Assembly: GCA_947456095.1 (NCBI GenBank)
Contig: CANGPX010000014.1
Coordinates: forward strand, 1 to 32,031
DNA length: 32,031 nt
Direction of reading: 5' to 3'
From: Acidimicrobiaceae bacterium
Lineage (GTDB): Bacteria; Actinomycetota; Acidimicrobiia; Acidimicrobiales; RAAP-2
The position numbers were made by a program, and so were the translations under genes. Shown here in pieces: positions 1-7,570 of this stretch (positions within the stretch are counted from its first letter, which is position 1; each line of letters begins with the position of its first letter). The notes below the pieces were generated by a model, which was not told the DNA's origin, did not search any database, and saw only the letters and a program-made list of their open reading frames with translations.

Positions 1-44
1 GTAATCACTGGGTGACGCGAAGTCGCCAAACTTATGATTTCTTT

Positions 45-911
45 CTATTTGATTGCTCCGCCGGTCAGGCTCCGCACCAGTTGACGGTTGAAGACCACCA
101 TCAAGATGAGCATCGGAACTGAAGCAATCATGGCACCAGCAAGCACAACTCCGTAGCCCTCAAAGGTTCCACTGTTGAGGGCCTTGAGGCCAATCTGCAA
201 GGTGCGGTGCGCTTCGTCATTCGACGTGAGCAGCAGTGGCCACAGGTACTGGTTCCACGCACCGAGCACCGCAATCACCGTAAATGCGGCGAGTTGCGGG
301 CGAACGAGGGGAATGGCCACTCGCCAGAAATACCGCAGAGGACCGCAGCCATCGAGAATGGTGGCCTCACGAATCTCGCCAGGGATCGCCATAAATGCTT
401 GGCGGAGCAAGAAGATGCCAATGGCTGATCCCATGAACGGAATGGTCAGCGCCCACAGCGACCCAAGCAGGTGCGTCGAGACAACTGTTTGGTAGTTGGT
501 GACAATCGTGACCTCAAAGGGAATGAGCAGCGTGGCCAAAATGAGCGCCCAGAGCACCTTTTTGAAGGGAAAATCAAAGGTGGCAAAGGCAAACGCTGCA
601 AGCAAACTGGTGAGGACTGAACCCACCACAATCTCGAGGGTCTGCAAGATGGAGTTCCACAGATACGTGTCAAGGTGCCCATCGACTAAAGCATTTTTGT
701 AGTTGTGCCACTGTGGACTTGGTGGATAGAACAGCGGCGGTTGTTGGCCGATTTGGACCGGGGTGAGCAGAGAACTCACAATTGCCATGTACAGCGGGAA
801 CAGCACAACAAGTGCGCCAAGGCTCAGCACGAAATAACTGGCGAACTTCGACCGTCGAGCCCGTGAGCGCTTGGGCGACGCCGCTGGTGTGACCACAAGA
901 TCAGACGTCAT
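45..911 (-). CDS. Carbohydrate ABC transporter permease, MalG/UgpE type
   Basis: This is one of two inner-membrane subunits of an ABC importer that forms the channel for a sugar or sugar-phosphate. The 288-residue protein has a basic cytoplasmic N-terminus (about residues 12-22, rich in Arg and Lys), then about six hydrophobic segments. The cytoplasmic EAA loop that docks on the ATPase is visible as EATILDGCG followed by IPLVRP near residues 183-205. The length and the C-terminal position of the EAA loop fit the MalG family. It starts at ATG 909-911, inside the last 11 nt of the upstream permease gene, so the two are probably translationally coupled. It ends with TAG at 45-47. No substrate-binding protein lies in the window, so the substrate cannot be named. 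One may lie to the left. Confidence 0.9.
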   Translation of the reverse strand: MTSDLVVTPAASPKRSRARRSKFASYFVLSLGALVVLFPLYMAIVSSLLTPVQIGQQPPLFYPPSPQWHNYKNALVDGHLDTYLWNSILQTLEIVVGSVLTSLLAAFAFATFDFPFKKVLWALILATLLIPFEVTIVTNYQTVVSTHLLGSLWALTIPFMGSAIGIFLLRQAFMAIPGEIREATILDGCGPLRYFWRVAIPLVRPQLAAFTVIAVLGAWNQYLWPLLLTSNDEAHRTLQIGLKALNSGTFEGYGVVLAGAMIASVPMLILMVVFNRQLVRSLTGGAIK

Positions 912-1791
912 AGTTGACTCTGCGTTCTAGGAAGCGGAAGTTGGCCAAGGTCACCATCGCCGTCAAGATGAACAGGGCAATCGAAATACACGCAGCCACG
1001 CCAGGATTCGGTGTCGTGACTGCGTATTGGTAGATCTGATAGGCCAACGTGTTGACATGAACAGCCGACGCAGCGCCTGGTCCAATGAGCAGATCCATTT
1101 GGCCAAACGTGAACATGGCCGCAATCACGCCAACGGTGAAGACGTAGAAGATTGTTGGTGACAACAGCGGAATCGTGACGGTGAAGAATGCTTTTGCCGG
1201 GCTTGCCCCATCGAGTTTTGCTGCTTCAAGCACCTCTTCAGGAAGTGACTGCAGACCGGCACTGAACAAGATGAATGACAGACCAATGAATTGCCACAGG
1301 CCAATGAGCGCCATGGCAAAGATTGCCCAGGTTGGGTTCTGCAAAATTGTCGGGTTCGTATCAATGCCAAGCCACGGTAGAAGTCCCAAAACCGGGTTCA
1401 TGAAGGTGCCAAAGACAATTGCGGCAACCGCAACTGAGCTCACCGCGGTGGTGGCGAAAATCGTGCGGTAGATCGCCATACCTTTGAGCTTTTGATGCGC
1501 AGCAACGGCGAGCACTAACCCTAAGAACACGCCAATAGGCACGACGAGCACGGTGTAGATCACGGTCGCGGTCAAGCCCTCCAAAAACGAAGTTGAGGTG
1601 ATCGTGTCGAAGAACTGACTGAGACCTGCCCACTTTGACGGGAGCCCCGGATACGGAGGTGCGTGATACAAAAACAACGTGAAGTTCTTGAAGAACGGAT
1701 AGATGAGAAACACCGAGAGCAAGATCAACGCAGGAGCGACGAGGCACAGCGCGAGCACCGTTTCACTGCGGCGTTGACGAATGGTCGTCAC
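901..1791 (-). CDS. Carbohydrate ABC transporter permease, MalF/UgpA type
   Basis: This is the partner permease, 296 residues, with about six membrane segments. The first is at residues 13-34, and a periplasmic loop follows (aromatic and proline-rich, residues 40-60). The EAA loop reads EAAKLDGAS followed by IPLLSP near residues 190-213, the ATPase contact of MalF-family subunits. The start is GTG (1789-1791), which overlaps the ATPase stop as GTGA. The 3' end overlaps the next permease by 11 nt, so the three genes form one tightly packed operon read right to left. Domain content and order (ATPase, MalF-like, MalG-like) fit CUT1 importers for di- and oligosaccharides or glycerol-3-phosphate. 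The exact substrate is unknown. Confidence 0.9.
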   Translation of the reverse strand: MTTIRQRRSETVLALCLVAPALILLSVFLIYPFFKNFTLFLYHAPPYPGLPSKWAGLSQFFDTITSTSFLEGLTATVIYTVLVVPIGVFLGLVLAVAAHQKLKGMAIYRTIFATTAVSSVAVAAIVFGTFMNPVLGLLPWLGIDTNPTILQNPTWAIFAMALIGLWQFIGLSFILFSAGLQSLPEEVLEAAKLDGASPAKAFFTVTIPLLSPTIFYVFTVGVIAAMFTFGQMDLLIGPGAASAVHVNTLAYQIYQYAVTTPNPGVAACISIALFILTAMVTLANFRFLERRVNYDV

Positions 1792-2834
1792 GTTCCAACT
1801 CGCAAGCCAGTCACCGCATCAAAGCACAATGGTTGCGCAGTGAGTTCAACAAAAATCTGCTCGCCAATCTTTGGTCGTGGCGCACTTGCTGCTTGGCGCA
1901 CGATGATTTGGTCGTCGCCAAGGTGGCCAAGCACATGGACTTCGGCGCCCAAGACCTCAACGCCATCACAAATGGCCGCAATACCTGAAGAGCCAAGTTG
2001 AACGCCGTCAATACGCACACCAACCGTGACTGCACCACTGACACCTAACCCTGAGAACGTCGTTGGCGTGCCACCAATGCTCAGTTGCCCATTGACCACT
2101 TCTGAGGCGAGCAGTGACATCCCGGGGTTTCCAATGAACCCAGCAACAAAGACATTGGCAGGATTTGCGAACAACTCCGTTGGTGTGCCGACTTGCTGGA
2201 GGTCACCAGCGTTCAGCACAGCAATGCGATCTCCCATGGTCATCGCTTCGACCTGGTCGTGGGTCACAAAGATGGTCGTAGTGCCAAGTTCATGCTGCAG
2301 GCGAACAATTTCTGATCTCGTGCGAGCTCGAAGGGTTGCATCGAGGTTCGACAGCGGCTCGTCCATCAAAAAGCACACGGGTTCGCGAACAATCGCACGG
2401 GCAAGGGCGACTCGTTGACGCTGGCCACCAGAAAGCTGACGGGGCTTTCGATCAAGAAGTTCCGTAAGCCCAAGCATGTCGGCGACTTCGCTCACCTTCT
2501 TCGCTCGAACGTCGGCCGAGACATCTCGTTGGCGAAGGGGAAATTCAATGTTCTTTGCCACCGAGAGGTGGGGGTAGAGGGCGTAGTTCTGAAACACCAT
2601 GGCTACGTCTCGGTGCTGGGGAGCGACATCATTGACGACGCTTCCTCCAATCGTGACGGTCCCAGACGTTGGGCTCTCGAGTCCCGCCACCATCCGAAGT
2701 GCGGTGGTCTTGCCACATCCCGAAGGACCGAGCAGGACGAGAAATTCGCCATCAGTTACTTCAAGGTCAAGTCCGTTGAGCACCGAGGTCTCACCGAATT
2801 TCTTCGTCACGTGGTTGAAGGCCACCGTGGCCAT
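1788..2834 (-). CDS. Sugar ABC transporter ATP-binding protein, MalK/UgpC type
   Basis: This cytoplasmic ATPase powers the importer formed with the two downstream permeases. The 348-residue protein has an N-terminal nucleotide-binding domain with Walker A GPSGCGKTT (36-44), Q-loop FQNYALYPHL (81-90), signature LSGGQRQR (134-141), Walker B CFLMDEP (154-160) and H-loop His191. The C-terminal third is a TOBE/OB-type regulatory domain, as in MalK and UgpC (usual length 350-380). The start at ATG 2832-2834 is supported by GGGAG about 6 nt upstream on the minus strand. As the first gene of the operon it follows a 340-nt non-coding stretch holding two inverted repeats. MalK-type ATPases can serve several importers, so the substrate remains open. 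Confidence 0.92.
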   Translation of the reverse strand: MATVAFNHVTKKFGETSVLNGLDLEVTDGEFLVLLGPSGCGKTTALRMVAGLESPTSGTVTIGGSVVNDVAPQHRDVAMVFQNYALYPHLSVAKNIEFPLRQRDVSADVRAKKVSEVADMLGLTELLDRKPRQLSGGQRQRVALARAIVREPVCFLMDEPLSNLDATLRARTRSEIVRLQHELGTTTIFVTHDQVEAMTMGDRIAVLNAGDLQQVGTPTELFANPANVFVAGFIGNPGMSLLASEVVNGQLSIGGTPTTFSGLGVSGAVTVGVRIDGVQLGSSGIAAICDGVEVLGAEVHVLGHLGDDQIIVRQAASAPRPKIGEQIFVELTAQPLCFDAVTGLRVGT

Positions 2835-2887
2835 GACTACTCCCTTATCTCGATCGCAATGCTTCGAGGTTCATCGTCGCGTGTGCC

Positions 2888-2923
2888 AATGGTGACACAG
2901 CCCACCGTTACTCCGTCACCATT
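2888..2923. promoter_or_regulatory. Perfect 9-bp inverted repeat upstream of the ABC operon
   Basis: AATGGTGAC at 2888-2896 is the exact reverse complement of GTCACCATT at 2915-2923, with an 18-nt spacer. It lies 54-89 nt upstream of the ATPase start codon. A sugar-responsive repressor operator is plausible, since such operators often flank sugar ABC operons, but no regulator gene is adjacent and no -35/-10 pair was clear. A structured leader RNA is the alternative. Confidence 0.35.
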
Positions 2924-3050
2924 TGTCGCAAGAAGCCGGTCCCGATCTGTTCCAGTTTTTGAAGATTTCTTGCGAACTTTGGAGGTGACTGATTTCTCCC
3001 CTCCTCCTCACCACCAGCATCCAGCCTTCAACAGGCGCGACATCTGGCAC

Positions 3051-3078
3051 CGATGATCTCTTCCTCGCTTGATCATCG
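3051..3078 (-). terminator. Possible hairpin terminator downstream of purL
   Basis: CGATGATC at 3051-3058 and GATCATCG at 3071-3078 are perfect complements separated by 12 nt. The hairpin lies about 100 nt past the purL stop, in the right place for a transcript end, but it is short, not GC-rich and lacks a U-tract. It could equally be a protein-binding site. Confidence 0.25.
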
Positions 3079-3175
3079 AGTCGACGAACGAGTCCGCTTC
3101 CCTCCCTGGCCACCTGCGTTGTAGCGGCACCCTTTGGGTCCTGAAAAGCGATGCCAAGAAGACGGGGGCGAAGAA

Positions 3176-5437
3176 CTAACTGTGCTGGAAGAGAGCTTGA
3201 GAAGCAGTCGTTACTTCGTCCAAGGTGACCGAGATTCCGCCGAGATCGAGCACAGACCCGCTTGTCGTGCCAAGGGTCGTCAACCTGAGGGCCACGCCAC
3301 CAAGGGCTGCACGCAGGCCTTCAAGGTCGCTCGTGGCGACGACAAAGCGACTTGGTCCTTCACCAAAGAAGGTTTCTTTTGTTTGCTCAAGTGTCGCTGA
3401 GAGGCCAATGCTGCTGGCTCGTGCCATTTCTGCCAGCGTGACGGCGAGGCCACCACCGGAAACATCGGAGATAGCGGTAATAACCGTTTCGCCACCAGCA
3501 ACTTGGGTCGCGATGATCTTGGTGATTGCCTGGCACAGTGCTGCGTGAGCAGGCGCATCGAGGGCGGCCAAGGTGCCCCCAGTGTTGGTGCGAATCTCTC
3601 TGGCCCAACGTGATCCACCAAGTGACGTCGTTGCCCCTTCTGCCTCAATCAGCACGACGGTGTCGCCTTCATTCCAGGCAAGCACCGGTGGACGAGCGGC
3701 AAGTTCATCAACGAGACCGAGCACGCCAAGCACAGGGGTCGGGTCAATGTCTCTTCCGCCACTTTCGTTATACAGCGAGACATTCCCGCCAACAACGGCC
3801 AAACCAAACGCGTTGCACGCTTCAGCCATGCCATCAATTGACTCAGACAACTGCCACATGACTTCTGGGTGGGTTGGGTTGCCGAAGTTGAGACAGTTGA
3901 CCACCGCAACGGGTGTTGCCCCAACACAGGCCAAGTTGGCAATGGATTCAGCCAACGTGAGCGCAGTACCGGCTCTCGGGTCAAGCGAACACCACCGTGG
4001 GTTGGAGTCGGTCGTCAAGGCAAAGCCACGATTCGACTCGGGAAGGCCGGGTCCGGCGAGTTTCAACAGCGCGGCGTTGGCGCCAGGACCGGTGACGGTG
4101 TTCAAGAACAACTGGTGGTCGTATTGGCGATACACGAACGCTGGGTCAACAAGCAGTGACAGCAGCTCTTGGCGCAGATCACCTTCTGGTTCCATTTCTG
4201 GCTTGGCTGCGTGTCGAGCATCTAAGTCACTCGGTCGAGCAAGGGGACGCTCATACAGCGGGGCGTCGTCGGCAAGTGACGAGGCTGGAATTGAAGCAAT
4301 GATTTCACCATCAAATCCATGACGAATGCGGAGCACGCCAATGGGCTCACCGTCAGGTGAAAGGTCAGGCTCGGTGACTCGGCCAACGACCGTGGCCCGA
4401 ACTTCCCAGCGAGCGCAGAGTTCTTGGACACGGGCCAAGCCTTCAGGGGTGACGATGGCAAGCATCCGCTCTTGGGACTCTGACGTCATGATCTCCCATG
4501 GCTCCATGCCAGCTTCACGGGTGGGAACGGCATCAACGTCAACGTCCATGCCCACTCGTCCACGAGCAGCAGTCTCAGAGGTCGCACACACCAGGCCCGC
4601 GCCACCTAAGTCTTGGATACCAACGACCAATTTTTCATCAAGCAGCGCCAAGCACGCCTCAATGAGGCGCTTTTCCTCATACGGGTCGCCGACTTGGACG
4701 CTTGGGCGCTTTGACTGGTCGTCATCATCACTGAATCCAGCAGACGCGAGAACCGACACGCCACCAATGCCATCTCGACCAGTCGTTGAACCAAGCAGCA
4801 CTGCCAAGTTGCCGGTTCCCGAGGCAATGCCAAGCACAAGACGCTCAGTTGGAAGCGCGCCAAGGCAGAGCACATTGACGAGCGGGTTGCCTGCGTAGCA
4901 AGGGTCAAAGGTGAGCTCGCCACCAATGGTCGGCACGCCGACCGAGTTGCCGTAGCCAGAGATGCCAGCAACGACACCTTCGAGCAGCCAGCGTTGCTTC
5001 GGGGTTGTTTGCGGACCAAAGAACAACGGGTCCATCACGGCAATGGGCCGAGCGCCCATGGTGAAGATGTCTCGCAAAATGCCCCCAACGCCAGTCGCCG
5101 CACCTTGGTAGGGCTCAATGGCAGAAGGATGGTTGTGTGATTCAATGCGAATCGCCAAAGCAATACCGTCTCCGGCATCGATGACGCCAGCATTTTCGCC
5201 AGGTCCAACCAGCACCCGCTCACCAGTTGTTGGGAGCCGGCGCAAGTGAATCCGTGACGATTTATACGAGCAGTGCTCAGACCACATGACTGAATACAAC
5301 GCCAGTTCTAAGTGGTTGGGTTCACGACCGAGAACTTCGACAATGAGTTGGAGCTCATCGTCGGTCAAGCCGAGCTGGCGGTGAATGGGTTCCGTGGGGT
5401 CGGCCATGACCAAATCGTAGTGGACAGCCTTAGCCAC
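3176..5437 (-). CDS. purL: Phosphoribosylformylglycinamidine synthase subunit PurL
   Basis: This is the large catalytic subunit of FGAM synthase (step 4 of de novo purine synthesis: FGAR + ATP + ammonia to FGAM). It is the small, three-component type that works with PurS and PurQ. At 753 residues it has the family's usual length. Visible motifs are SEHCSYKSSR (53-62, with the conserved His56) and the nucleotide/FGAR-binding stretch IESHNHPSAIEPYQGAATG around 98-116. Two AIRS-type halves follow. The GTG start (5435-5437) lies 1 nt after the upstream gene's stop (TGA-G-GTG). An internal ATG at 5405-5407 (residue 11) gives a more family-typical N-terminus (MADPTEPIHRQLG) and could be the true start, but neither has a strong ribosome-binding site. 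It is separated from purQ and purS by about 1.2 kb that includes an opposite-strand gene. Confidence 0.95.
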   Translation of the reverse strand: MAKAVHYDLVMADPTEPIHRQLGLTDDELQLIVEVLGREPNHLELALYSVMWSEHCSYKSSRIHLRRLPTTGERVLVGPGENAGVIDAGDGIALAIRIESHNHPSAIEPYQGAATGVGGILRDIFTMGARPIAVMDPLFFGPQTTPKQRWLLEGVVAGISGYGNSVGVPTIGGELTFDPCYAGNPLVNVLCLGALPTERLVLGIASGTGNLAVLLGSTTGRDGIGGVSVLASAGFSDDDDQSKRPSVQVGDPYEEKRLIEACLALLDEKLVVGIQDLGGAGLVCATSETAARGRVGMDVDVDAVPTREAGMEPWEIMTSESQERMLAIVTPEGLARVQELCARWEVRATVVGRVTEPDLSPDGEPIGVLRIRHGFDGEIIASIPASSLADDAPLYERPLARPSDLDARHAAKPEMEPEGDLRQELLSLLVDPAFVYRQYDHQLFLNTVTGPGANAALLKLAGPGLPESNRGFALTTDSNPRWCSLDPRAGTALTLAESIANLACVGATPVAVVNCLNFGNPTHPEVMWQLSESIDGMAEACNAFGLAVVGGNVSLYNESGGRDIDPTPVLGVLGLVDELAARPPVLAWNEGDTVVLIEAEGATTSLGGSRWAREIRTNTGGTLAALDAPAHAALCQAITKIIATQVAGGETVITAISDVSGGGLAVTLAEMARASSIGLSATLEQTKETFFGEGPSRFVVATSDLEGLRAALGGVALRLTTLGTTSGSVLDLGGISVTLDEVTTASQALFQHS

Positions 5438-5438
5438 C

Positions 5439-5867
5439 TCATTGCTTGAGACCTTGAAGTTCCAAGCGATTTCGCCATGCCCAACGAATGATTCCCGCGG
5501 TCAAGGTCAACGTCAATACATTGATGCCAAGTTCAATGAGCCCTCCTGCCCCACTCGTCCAAATGCCATGCTCGATGTCAAAGGCAACGTCAATGGCAAA
5601 CAGATATCCCCCTGCCCCAGCGCTCAGCAGCAACCACAACAGTGCAGTGGGTCGTCTTTGTCGAAGGGAAACTCCCGCTCCAATGAGGCACAAAGTAAGC
5701 CATGCATCAGGAGCTGGAAACGCGTTTTCAAAGCCGAGATAGACATCAGAAGTCGCAGACGCAACGAGAGAACGATGGCCAAACCACGCTGTCCAAAACG
5801 CACACATGATCCCCGTGACGACAAAGCAGGTATTCGACCAGCGATTGGCAGCTTTTTGAAATTCCAT
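5439..5867 (-). CDS. Small four-helix membrane protein of unknown function
   Basis: I cannot name this 142-residue protein. It has about four hydrophobic segments (roughly residues 12-32, 53-69, 73-92 and 110-130), short charged loops and a basic C-terminal tail, so it should sit in the cytoplasmic membrane. The loop between segments 1 and 2 carries aromatic and acidic residues ending in FPAPDAW. It ends 1 nt before the purL GTG and must be cotranscribed with it. The ATG at 5865-5867 is supported by a TACGCT box exactly 6 nt upstream, matching the leaderless promoters seen elsewhere in the window; no ribosome-binding site is needed or visible. Nothing in the sequence links it to purine synthesis except its position. 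Confidence 0.7.
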   Translation of the reverse strand: MEFQKAANRWSNTCFVVTGIMCAFWTAWFGHRSLVASATSDVYLGFENAFPAPDAWLTLCLIGAGVSLRQRRPTALLWLLLSAGAGGYLFAIDVAFDIEHGIWTSGAGGLIELGINVLTLTLTAGIIRWAWRNRLELQGLKQ

Positions 5868-5882
5868 CTACACAGCGTAGAT
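5865..5882 (-). promoter_or_regulatory. Leaderless -10 box at the start of the membrane protein-purL operon
   Basis: On the minus strand, TACGCT (5874-5879) is followed by 6 nt and then the ATG (5865-5867), so transcription would begin at or next to the start codon. The same stretch is a short inverted repeat, ATCTAC (5866-5871) and GTAGAT (5877-5882), which overlaps both the box and the initiation codon and might bind a regulator. Confidence 0.45.
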
Positions 5883-6130
5883 CGGGCAGGGAGAACTGTT
5901 CTGGAGGTATCATTTCTGCTCATTAACTTTGGCAAGTCAGAGTTTCAAACGCTGTAATTTCCTTCTCTGATCCTCAGAAACTCATTACTCATCAGGGTAA
6001 TGCTTCAAGGATTTGCAAGTATTTATCCTATTCACAAAGGTAAAATCTTAGATTTATCAAGGCGTAGAGAGTCCCCATTGCAAGTTATCTAGCGAACTGT
6101 AAAGAGAACATTTGTTACTAGACTGAAAGT
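5868..6130. other. AT-richer divergent intergenic region
   Basis: This stretch of about 260 nt is visibly richer in A and T than its surroundings, especially from 5930, and separates two divergent genes. It holds the leaderless box for the minus-strand operon at its left edge, a TAGACT box at 6119-6124 for the plus-strand gene, a possible TTGCAA/TAAAGA promoter pair (6078-6083 and 6100-6105, 16-nt spacer) and an inverted repeat CATTAC/GTAATG (5983-5988 and 5997-6002). No coding sequence was seen. Confidence 0.5.
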
Positions 6131-6149
6131 GTTAAGAGTGTAATCACTC
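6119..6149 (+). promoter_or_regulatory. -10 box and leader of the 154-residue basic protein gene
   Basis: TAGACT (6119-6124) followed by 6 nt reaches codon GTT at 6131, which is in frame with the downstream gene. This repeats the -10/start spacing seen at five other genes here. A small hairpin, GAGTG-TAAT-CACTC (6136-6149), follows. If transcription starts near 6131 the mRNA is leaderless or nearly so, and translation would have to begin on a non-standard codon or at the TTG at 6158. Confidence 0.35.
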
Positions 6150-6157
6150 CAGAACAA

Positions 6158-6622
6158 TTGCTAAAGTTGGCAAACAACATCACCATTGAAAGGAACAACG
6201 TGGCACGTGCTGCAAAGGAATCAGCGAAAATGTCGACTGCACATAAAGAGGCACTCGCACAGGGGCGTTCAGAGAGTCTTGCTGTTCGAAACTACCTAGA
6301 AGCTTTGACTTCCAATAAGCCAAAGCGTGGTCGTAAGCGGACCCCTACTTCGATTGATGCACGCCTCAAGGCCATCGCAGCAAAGTTCGACAGTGCCGAT
6401 GCACTGACCAAGTTGTCGCTCATTCAAGAGCGCAAGGACCTAGAAGCAGAAAAGGCATCGATGGGCGTGTCAAGTGACGCTTCGAGCTTTGAAGGCGAGT
6501 TTGTCCAAGTTGCGGCTTCATACTCAGAGCGCAAGGGCATTGACTACGCCTCATGGCGATCAATGGGCGTTGACGCAAAAGTCCTGAAGGCCGCTGGCGT
6601 GAAGCGAACTCGCTCAGTTTGA
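6158..6622 (+). CDS. Basic protein with AT-hook-like motif, putative nucleoid-associated
   Basis: This 154-residue cytoplasmic protein is of unknown function. The N-terminal half is helical and charged (residues 8-50). A strongly basic linker PKRGRKRTP (55-63) resembles an AT-hook core. A helical region follows (DARLKAI to LEAEKAS, about 67-100). The end, about 112-154, is a compact unit (YSERKGIDYASWR, then GVDAKVLKAAGVKRTRSV) that looks like a small helix-turn-helix-type DNA-binding fold. The inference is DNA binding, perhaps nucleoid-associated; no name is justified. The start is uncertain: TTG at 6158 is the first conventional codon, but the frame is open back to 6122 and reads SVITPEQLL just upstream, like a natural N-terminus. 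The gene stands alone on the plus strand between two halves of the purine cluster. Confidence 0.7.
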   Translation: MLKLANNITIERNNVARAAKESAKMSTAHKEALAQGRSESLAVRNYLEALTSNKPKRGRKRTPTSIDARLKAIAAKFDSADALTKLSLIQERKDLEAEKASMGVSSDASSFEGEFVQVAASYSERKGIDYASWRSMGVDAKVLKAAGVKRTRSV

Positions 6623-6646
6623 GCCAAGTTCGAGTTTGAGCCAAGT
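6616..6646. repeat. 14-bp direct repeat spanning a stop codon
   Basis: AGTTTGAGCCAAGT occurs at 6616-6629 and again at 6633-6646 (17-bp period). The first copy contains the TGA stop of the upstream gene. It is probably a short local duplication between two convergent genes. Confidence 0.6.
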
Positions 6647-6656
6647 GCTCGTTGGG

Positions 6657-7322
6657 TCAGGCCAGTTGTGCTGCCCCGACGAGTGCTTGGAGCAGAACTA
6701 ATCCGTCGGTTGAGCCAAGCAGTGTTGAACATGCCCGCTCAGGATGCGGCATGAGACCAACGACATTGCCTTGTATGTTCGAAATCCCGGCGATGTCGTC
6801 GAGTGAACCATTCGGATTTTCGACGTAGCGAAGCACCACTTGGTCGTTGTCATGAAGTTCTCGCAGCGTTTCTTGCGTGCAGACGTAACTTCCCGAGAAG
6901 TGGTTAATTGGAATCGACAACCTCGTGTGCACAGCAACACCACTGGTGAGCACTGATCTTGACGAGGCAACTTCAACCACTGCATCTTGACAGTTGAAGG
7001 TCAAGTGATTGTTCTTCTGCAGTGCACCAGGCAGAAGCCCCGCTTCAGTCAAGACCTGAAAACCGTTACAAATTCCAACTACTGGTCCGCCACGCCTGGC
7101 AAAGGCCCCAACAGCGTCCATGACCGGGGAAATGCGAGCCAATGCTCCTGGGCGCAAGTAATCGCCATGGGCAAAGCCACCTGGCAGCACGACGAGATCA
7201 AAACGGCTCAAATCCGTTTCGGTGTGCCAAACAAGCTCAGCCGTCGTGCCAGCAAGCTCGAGCCCACTGACGGCATCGTGTTCACAATTACTCCCCGGAA
7301 AAACGACAACAGCAGCGGTCAC
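6657..7322 (-). CDS. purQ: Phosphoribosylformylglycinamidine synthase glutaminase PurQ
   Basis: This is the glutaminase subunit of FGAM synthase. It hydrolyses glutamine and passes ammonia to PurL. The 221-residue class I glutamine amidotransferase shows the catalytic Cys85 in GICNGFQ, and the His193-Glu195 pair in MPHPER. The N-terminal GSNCEHDA motif (10-17) is typical of PurQ. The start ATG overlaps the purS stop by 4 nt (ATGA, 7319-7322). It is the last gene of the purA-D-B-C-S-Q operon. No hairpin terminator was seen in the 34 nt separating it from the convergent basic-protein gene. Confidence 0.96.
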   Translation of the reverse strand: MTAAVVVFPGSNCEHDAVSGLELAGTTAELVWHTETDLSRFDLVVLPGGFAHGDYLRPGALARISPVMDAVGAFARRGGPVVGICNGFQVLTEAGLLPGALQKNNHLTFNCQDAVVEVASSRSVLTSGVAVHTRLSIPINHFSGSYVCTQETLRELHDNDQVVLRYVENPNGSLDDIAGISNIQGNVVGLMPHPERACSTLLGSTDGLVLLQALVGAAQLA

Positions 7323-7570
7323 CGGGCTTCAACTCGAACAGTTGAGTCTTCAATGACCGGGTTGGCTAACAGACGAGTAGCGAGATCGGTAGCAACAGCT
7401 GTTGCTTCTTCGACTGATCCTGCTTCAACGTCAAAGACAAAGGAGCTCCCAGCTCGGACGTTTGTGACTGAAGAAATACCGAGCGCCGGGAGGGCTCGCT
7501 CAATCGTCGCCCCTTCCGGGTCAGCAATTCCAGGACGCAGGCTGACATCAACGGTGGCAGTGAACCTCAT
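7319..7570 (-). CDS. purS: Phosphoribosylformylglycinamidine synthase subunit PurS
   Basis: This 83-residue subunit bridges PurL and PurQ in the FGAM synthase complex and is needed for ammonia transfer. The typical family pattern is visible: a beta strand with VDVSLRPGIADPEGATIERAL (residues 6-26), the central strand (about 43-52), and a helix-strand C-terminus that includes LLANPVIEDS. It overlaps purC by 4 nt at its start (7567-7570) and purQ by 4 nt at its end, so the three should be made in balanced amounts by translational coupling. Confidence 0.94.
   Translation of the reverse strand: MRFTATVDVSLRPGIADPEGATIERALPALGISSVTNVRAGSSFVFDVEAGSVEEATAVATDLATRLLANPVIEDSTVRVEAR

Larger units (their letters stand above)
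2835..3175. other. Intergenic region between purL and the ABC operon
   Basis: No convincing gene is present. A 65-codon minus-strand reading frame (2916-3113) shows no recognisable family and no ribosome-binding site, so I treat it as noise. The region must hold the ABC operon promoter and the purL transcript end. Two perfect inverted repeats (2888-2923 and 3051-3078, listed separately) are the only clear structures. Confidence 0.6.

Noticed and set aside
1-44. Possible feature at the left edge
   Set aside because: It is too short to judge. No hairpin or start signal is convincing downstream of the permease stop.
2916-3113. 65-codon minus-strand frame between purL and the ABC ATPase
   Set aside because: It begins on GTG without a ribosome-binding site, has an irregular composition and no recognisable motif. 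It overlaps an inverted repeat that looks regulatory.
3573-4322. 249-codon open frame antisense to purL
   Set aside because: It has no family resemblance, no ribosome-binding site and lies within an intact purL. It is explained by codon bias on the other strand.
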